A stretch of 64,000 bases of DNA, taken from the NCBI GenBank assembly GCA_947496605.1, contig CANMDF010000003.1, positions 186,001-250,000 of the forward strand, written 5' to 3'. The position numbers and the translations under genes were made by a program. Within the stretch, counting starts at the first letter, position 1. Each line of letters begins with the position of its first letter. This DNA comes from an uncultured Paracoccaceae bacterium. GTDB lineage: Bacteria; Pseudomonadota; Alphaproteobacteria; Rhodobacterales; Rhodobacteraceae. The notes beneath the pieces are model-generated. The model was not told where the DNA came from, did no database searches, and saw only the letters and a list, made by a program, of their open reading frames with translations. Below, one piece after another: positions 62,158 through 64,000 of the stretch.

Positions 62158-63981
62158 ATGGACGACCAGAACAAGAACCTGATCTTGGCGACGGTACTTA
62201 GCTTTGCCGTTATCGTGGCATGGACAACACTGTTCCCGCCCGAGGAATTGCTAGTCGATCCCGCGACTGAAACAGCCCAAATACTGGAAGACCCAACTTT
62301 GCCGTTGGCGGAACCGGCAGCCCCCGTGGCCACGACACCAACCGAGGCACCTGAGCCTGCAGCCGAAGCACCCCGCGTGGCAATCGAAACAGGCGAATTC
62401 AGCGGCTCTATTTCTTTGCAGGGTGGTCGCATCGATGATCTTGCGCTGACCAACTACCGCGAAACAATCGCTGAAGATGCCGAAGTTGTTCGCCTTTTGA
62501 AACCAGTTGGTGAACCAGGCGCTTACTTTGCCTCGTTCGGCTGGACGGCCATTGACGGGCTTGATGCCGCCGCTGTTCCCGGCCCCGACACCGTCTGGTC
62601 GTTGGAAAGCGGCAACACCCTGACCACGACCAGCCCAGTCACAATCGCTTGGGACAACGGCGCCGGCCAAATCTTTCGCACGGAAATCTCGGTCGATGAC
62701 GCCTTTATGTTCTCGTTCGCTCAAAGCGTCGAGAATACGACCAGTAGCACCATTTCAGCCCGCCCTTACGGCCTGCTACGCCGCCATGGTCAGCCTGACG
62801 ATCTAAAGAACTTCTTCATTCTGCACGAAGGTATGGTGCGAATGACAGACAACGAGCTGGAAGAAACCGGCTACGACGACATCACAGAGTACGAAGTGGA
62901 CCCCCGCGAGCGCACGCAAGCCGAGCGCTTGGACGTCAATGAGAGCGGTTGGATCGGTTACACAGACCACTATTGGATGACGACCCTGATCCCGGAACAG
63001 GGCGTGCCATTCCGGTCAACGTCCAAGTATTTTGACAGTCGTGATTTGTATCAGGCCGAAGCAGTAATGCCGATTGAGACGGTCGCCGCTGGCACATCTG
63101 CTACTGTCACAACACGTCTTTTCGCAGGTGCCAAAGAATGGGAAGCCATTCGCCACTATGAAAACGAAGAAGGCGTTGGCGGTTTCTTAGACAGCATCGA
63201 TTGGGGTTGGTTCTTTTTCCTGACCAAGCCGATTTTTGCGCTGCTGCACTATCTGAACATCTTTATCGGCAACATGGGTTGGTCGATCCTGATGCTGACT
63301 GTGATCTTGAAGATCATCGTGCTGCCGCTGGCCTATAAATCCTACGTGTCCATGGCCAAGATGAAAGAACTTCAGCCAGAGATGGAGAAGTTGAAGGAAA
63401 AGACCGGCGACGATAAGCAAGCCATGCAGCAAGGCATGATGAAGCTTTATAAGGACAACAAGGTAAACCCGGCCGCGGGTTGTCTGCCGATCCTTTTGCA
63501 AATTCCGATCTTCTTTTCGCTTTATAAAGTGATCTTTGTGACCATCGAATTGCGCCACGCACCGTGGATCGGCTGGATCAAAGACCTTTCCGCGCCTGAT
63601 CCGTCGTCCTTCCTGAACCTCTTTGGCCTGTTGCCATTTGCGTCACCTGACCCCAGCTCGATCCTGTCGCTGATCTTTATCGGCATCTTGCCAATCGCTC
63701 TGGGTGTATCCATGTGGCTGCAGCAAAAGCTGAACCCGGCCCCAACAGACCCAACCCAGCAGATGATCTTTGCTTGGATGCCATGGGTGTTCATGTTCAT
63801 GCTCGGCTCATTCGCGTCCGGTCTGGTGTTGTACTGGATTGCAAACAACATCATCACCTTCACCCAGCAGTATATCATTATGCGCAGCCATGGGGCGAAA
63901 CCGGATGTGTTTGGCAACATCAAAGCCAGCTTGAAAAAGAAAGCGGCCGAGGCTGAGGCCGATAAGAAAGAGGGCAAGTAA
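62158..63981 (+). CDS. yidC: Membrane protein insertase YidC
   Basis: 607 residues. An N-terminal membrane anchor (NLILATVLSFAVIVAWTTLF), a large periplasmic beta-rich P1 domain (about 60-340), then the five-helix insertase core (FFFLTKPIFALLHYLN, SILMLTVILKIIVLPLAY, GCLPILLQIPIFFSLYKVI). It inserts proteins into the inner membrane alone or with SecYEG. The ATG at 62158 gives the usual MDDQNKN start; a TTG at 62113 and an ATG at 62143 are less likely. In most bacteria rpmH-rnpA precede it, and I do not see them in the 168 nt upstream. Confidence 0.95.
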   Translation: MDDQNKNLILATVLSFAVIVAWTTLFPPEELLVDPATETAQILEDPTLPLAEPAAPVATTPTEAPEPAAEAPRVAIETGEFSGSISLQGGRIDDLALTNYRETIAEDAEVVRLLKPVGEPGAYFASFGWTAIDGLDAAAVPGPDTVWSLESGNTLTTTSPVTIAWDNGAGQIFRTEISVDDAFMFSFAQSVENTTSSTISARPYGLLRRHGQPDDLKNFFILHEGMVRMTDNELEETGYDDITEYEVDPRERTQAERLDVNESGWIGYTDHYWMTTLIPEQGVPFRSTSKYFDSRDLYQAEAVMPIETVAAGTSATVTTRLFAGAKEWEAIRHYENEEGVGGFLDSIDWGWFFFLTKPIFALLHYLNIFIGNMGWSILMLTVILKIIVLPLAYKSYVSMAKMKELQPEMEKLKEKTGDDKQAMQQGMMKLYKDNKVNPAAGCLPILLQIPIFFSLYKVIFVTIELRHAPWIGWIKDLSAPDPSSFLNLFGLLPFASPDPSSILSLIFIGILPIALGVSMWLQQKLNPAPTDPTQQMIFAWMPWVFMFMLGSFASGLVLYWIANNIITFTQQYIIMRSHGAKPDVFGNIKASLKKKAAEAEADKKEGK

Positions 63982-64000
63982 TTGTCCAGTGTCGCCGCGC
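63982..64000 (+). CDS. Possible start of next gene (MOSC-like?), cut by window edge
   Basis: A TTG directly after the yidC stop opens as MSSVAA to the edge. MOSC-domain genes often follow yidC in this group, as I recall, and can begin this way. Six codons cannot identify it. Confidence 0.3.

Overview
The window is a gene-dense, moderately GC-rich bacterial chromosome segment with about 70 protein genes. The best fit is a marine Roseobacter-group alphaproteobacterium (Rhodobacteraceae). Reasons are the pgsA-moaD-moaE block, paired dimethylglycine-dehydrogenase-like flavoproteins, phaA-phaB, an orphan TRAP solute-binding protein, several LysR regulators and a short DUF465-type protein. This assignment comes from gene content recalled from that group, not from a phylogeny. 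I saw no rRNA, tRNA, CRISPR array, transposase, integrase or phage gene.

Layout. 0.2-5.4 kb: two LysR regulators flank a leftward operon (quinone-oxidoreductase-like enzyme, DUF4386, SnoaL-like, DoxX-like, P-loop kinase-like). 5.6-13.8 kb: a leftward run of seven genes that looks like methylated-glycine (betaine/dimethylglycine/sarcosine) demethylation. It holds an XRE-cupin regulator, a GFA-type protein, two flavin demethylases, a PNPOx-like protein, a zinc homocysteine-methyltransferase-like enzyme and a GlxA/GbdR-like regulator. 13.9-16.6 kb: thiolase, oxidoreductase and free-methionine-R-sulfoxide reductase. 16.8-23.6 kb: gamma-glutamyltransferase, TIM-barrel isomerase plus desaturase, an Old-Yellow-Enzyme-type reductase and a LysR regulator. 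23.7-33.7 kb: a diguanylate cyclase, a coupled cinA-like/GNAT/AhpD-like/OmpA operon, sfsA, map, an orphan dctP, a PAP2 protein, a polyprenyl synthase and small conserved genes. 33.7-38.5 kb: LysR with a divergent 36-residue microprotein, phaAB, a degenerate EAL protein and tag.

38.5-50.4 kb: pgsA-moaD-moaE, a three-subunit molybdenum hydroxylase (FAD, 2Fe-2S and Mo subunits) ending in its own diglycine sulfur-carrier-like gene, a glycosyltransferase, uvrC, an S49 peptidase / 54-residue four-cysteine membrane protein / SDR trio joined by 4-nt overlaps, and an ABC exporter. 50.6-61.6 kb: AraC regulator and SDR, then a polyamine regulon in which potFGHI diverges from a GntR regulator followed by puuA, a class III aminotransferase and puuB. 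The same TTTGATCAAA palindrome lies in front of both potF and puuA. 61.8-64 kb: a 56-residue orphan protein and yidC, with a possible next gene starting at the right edge.

Most informative points: the demethylation operon (methyl transfer, flavin demethylation, formaldehyde handling and two regulators in one unit), the polyamine operator, the molybdenum hydroxylase with its private MoaD-like partner, and two or three real small genes missed by length-limited ORF calling.
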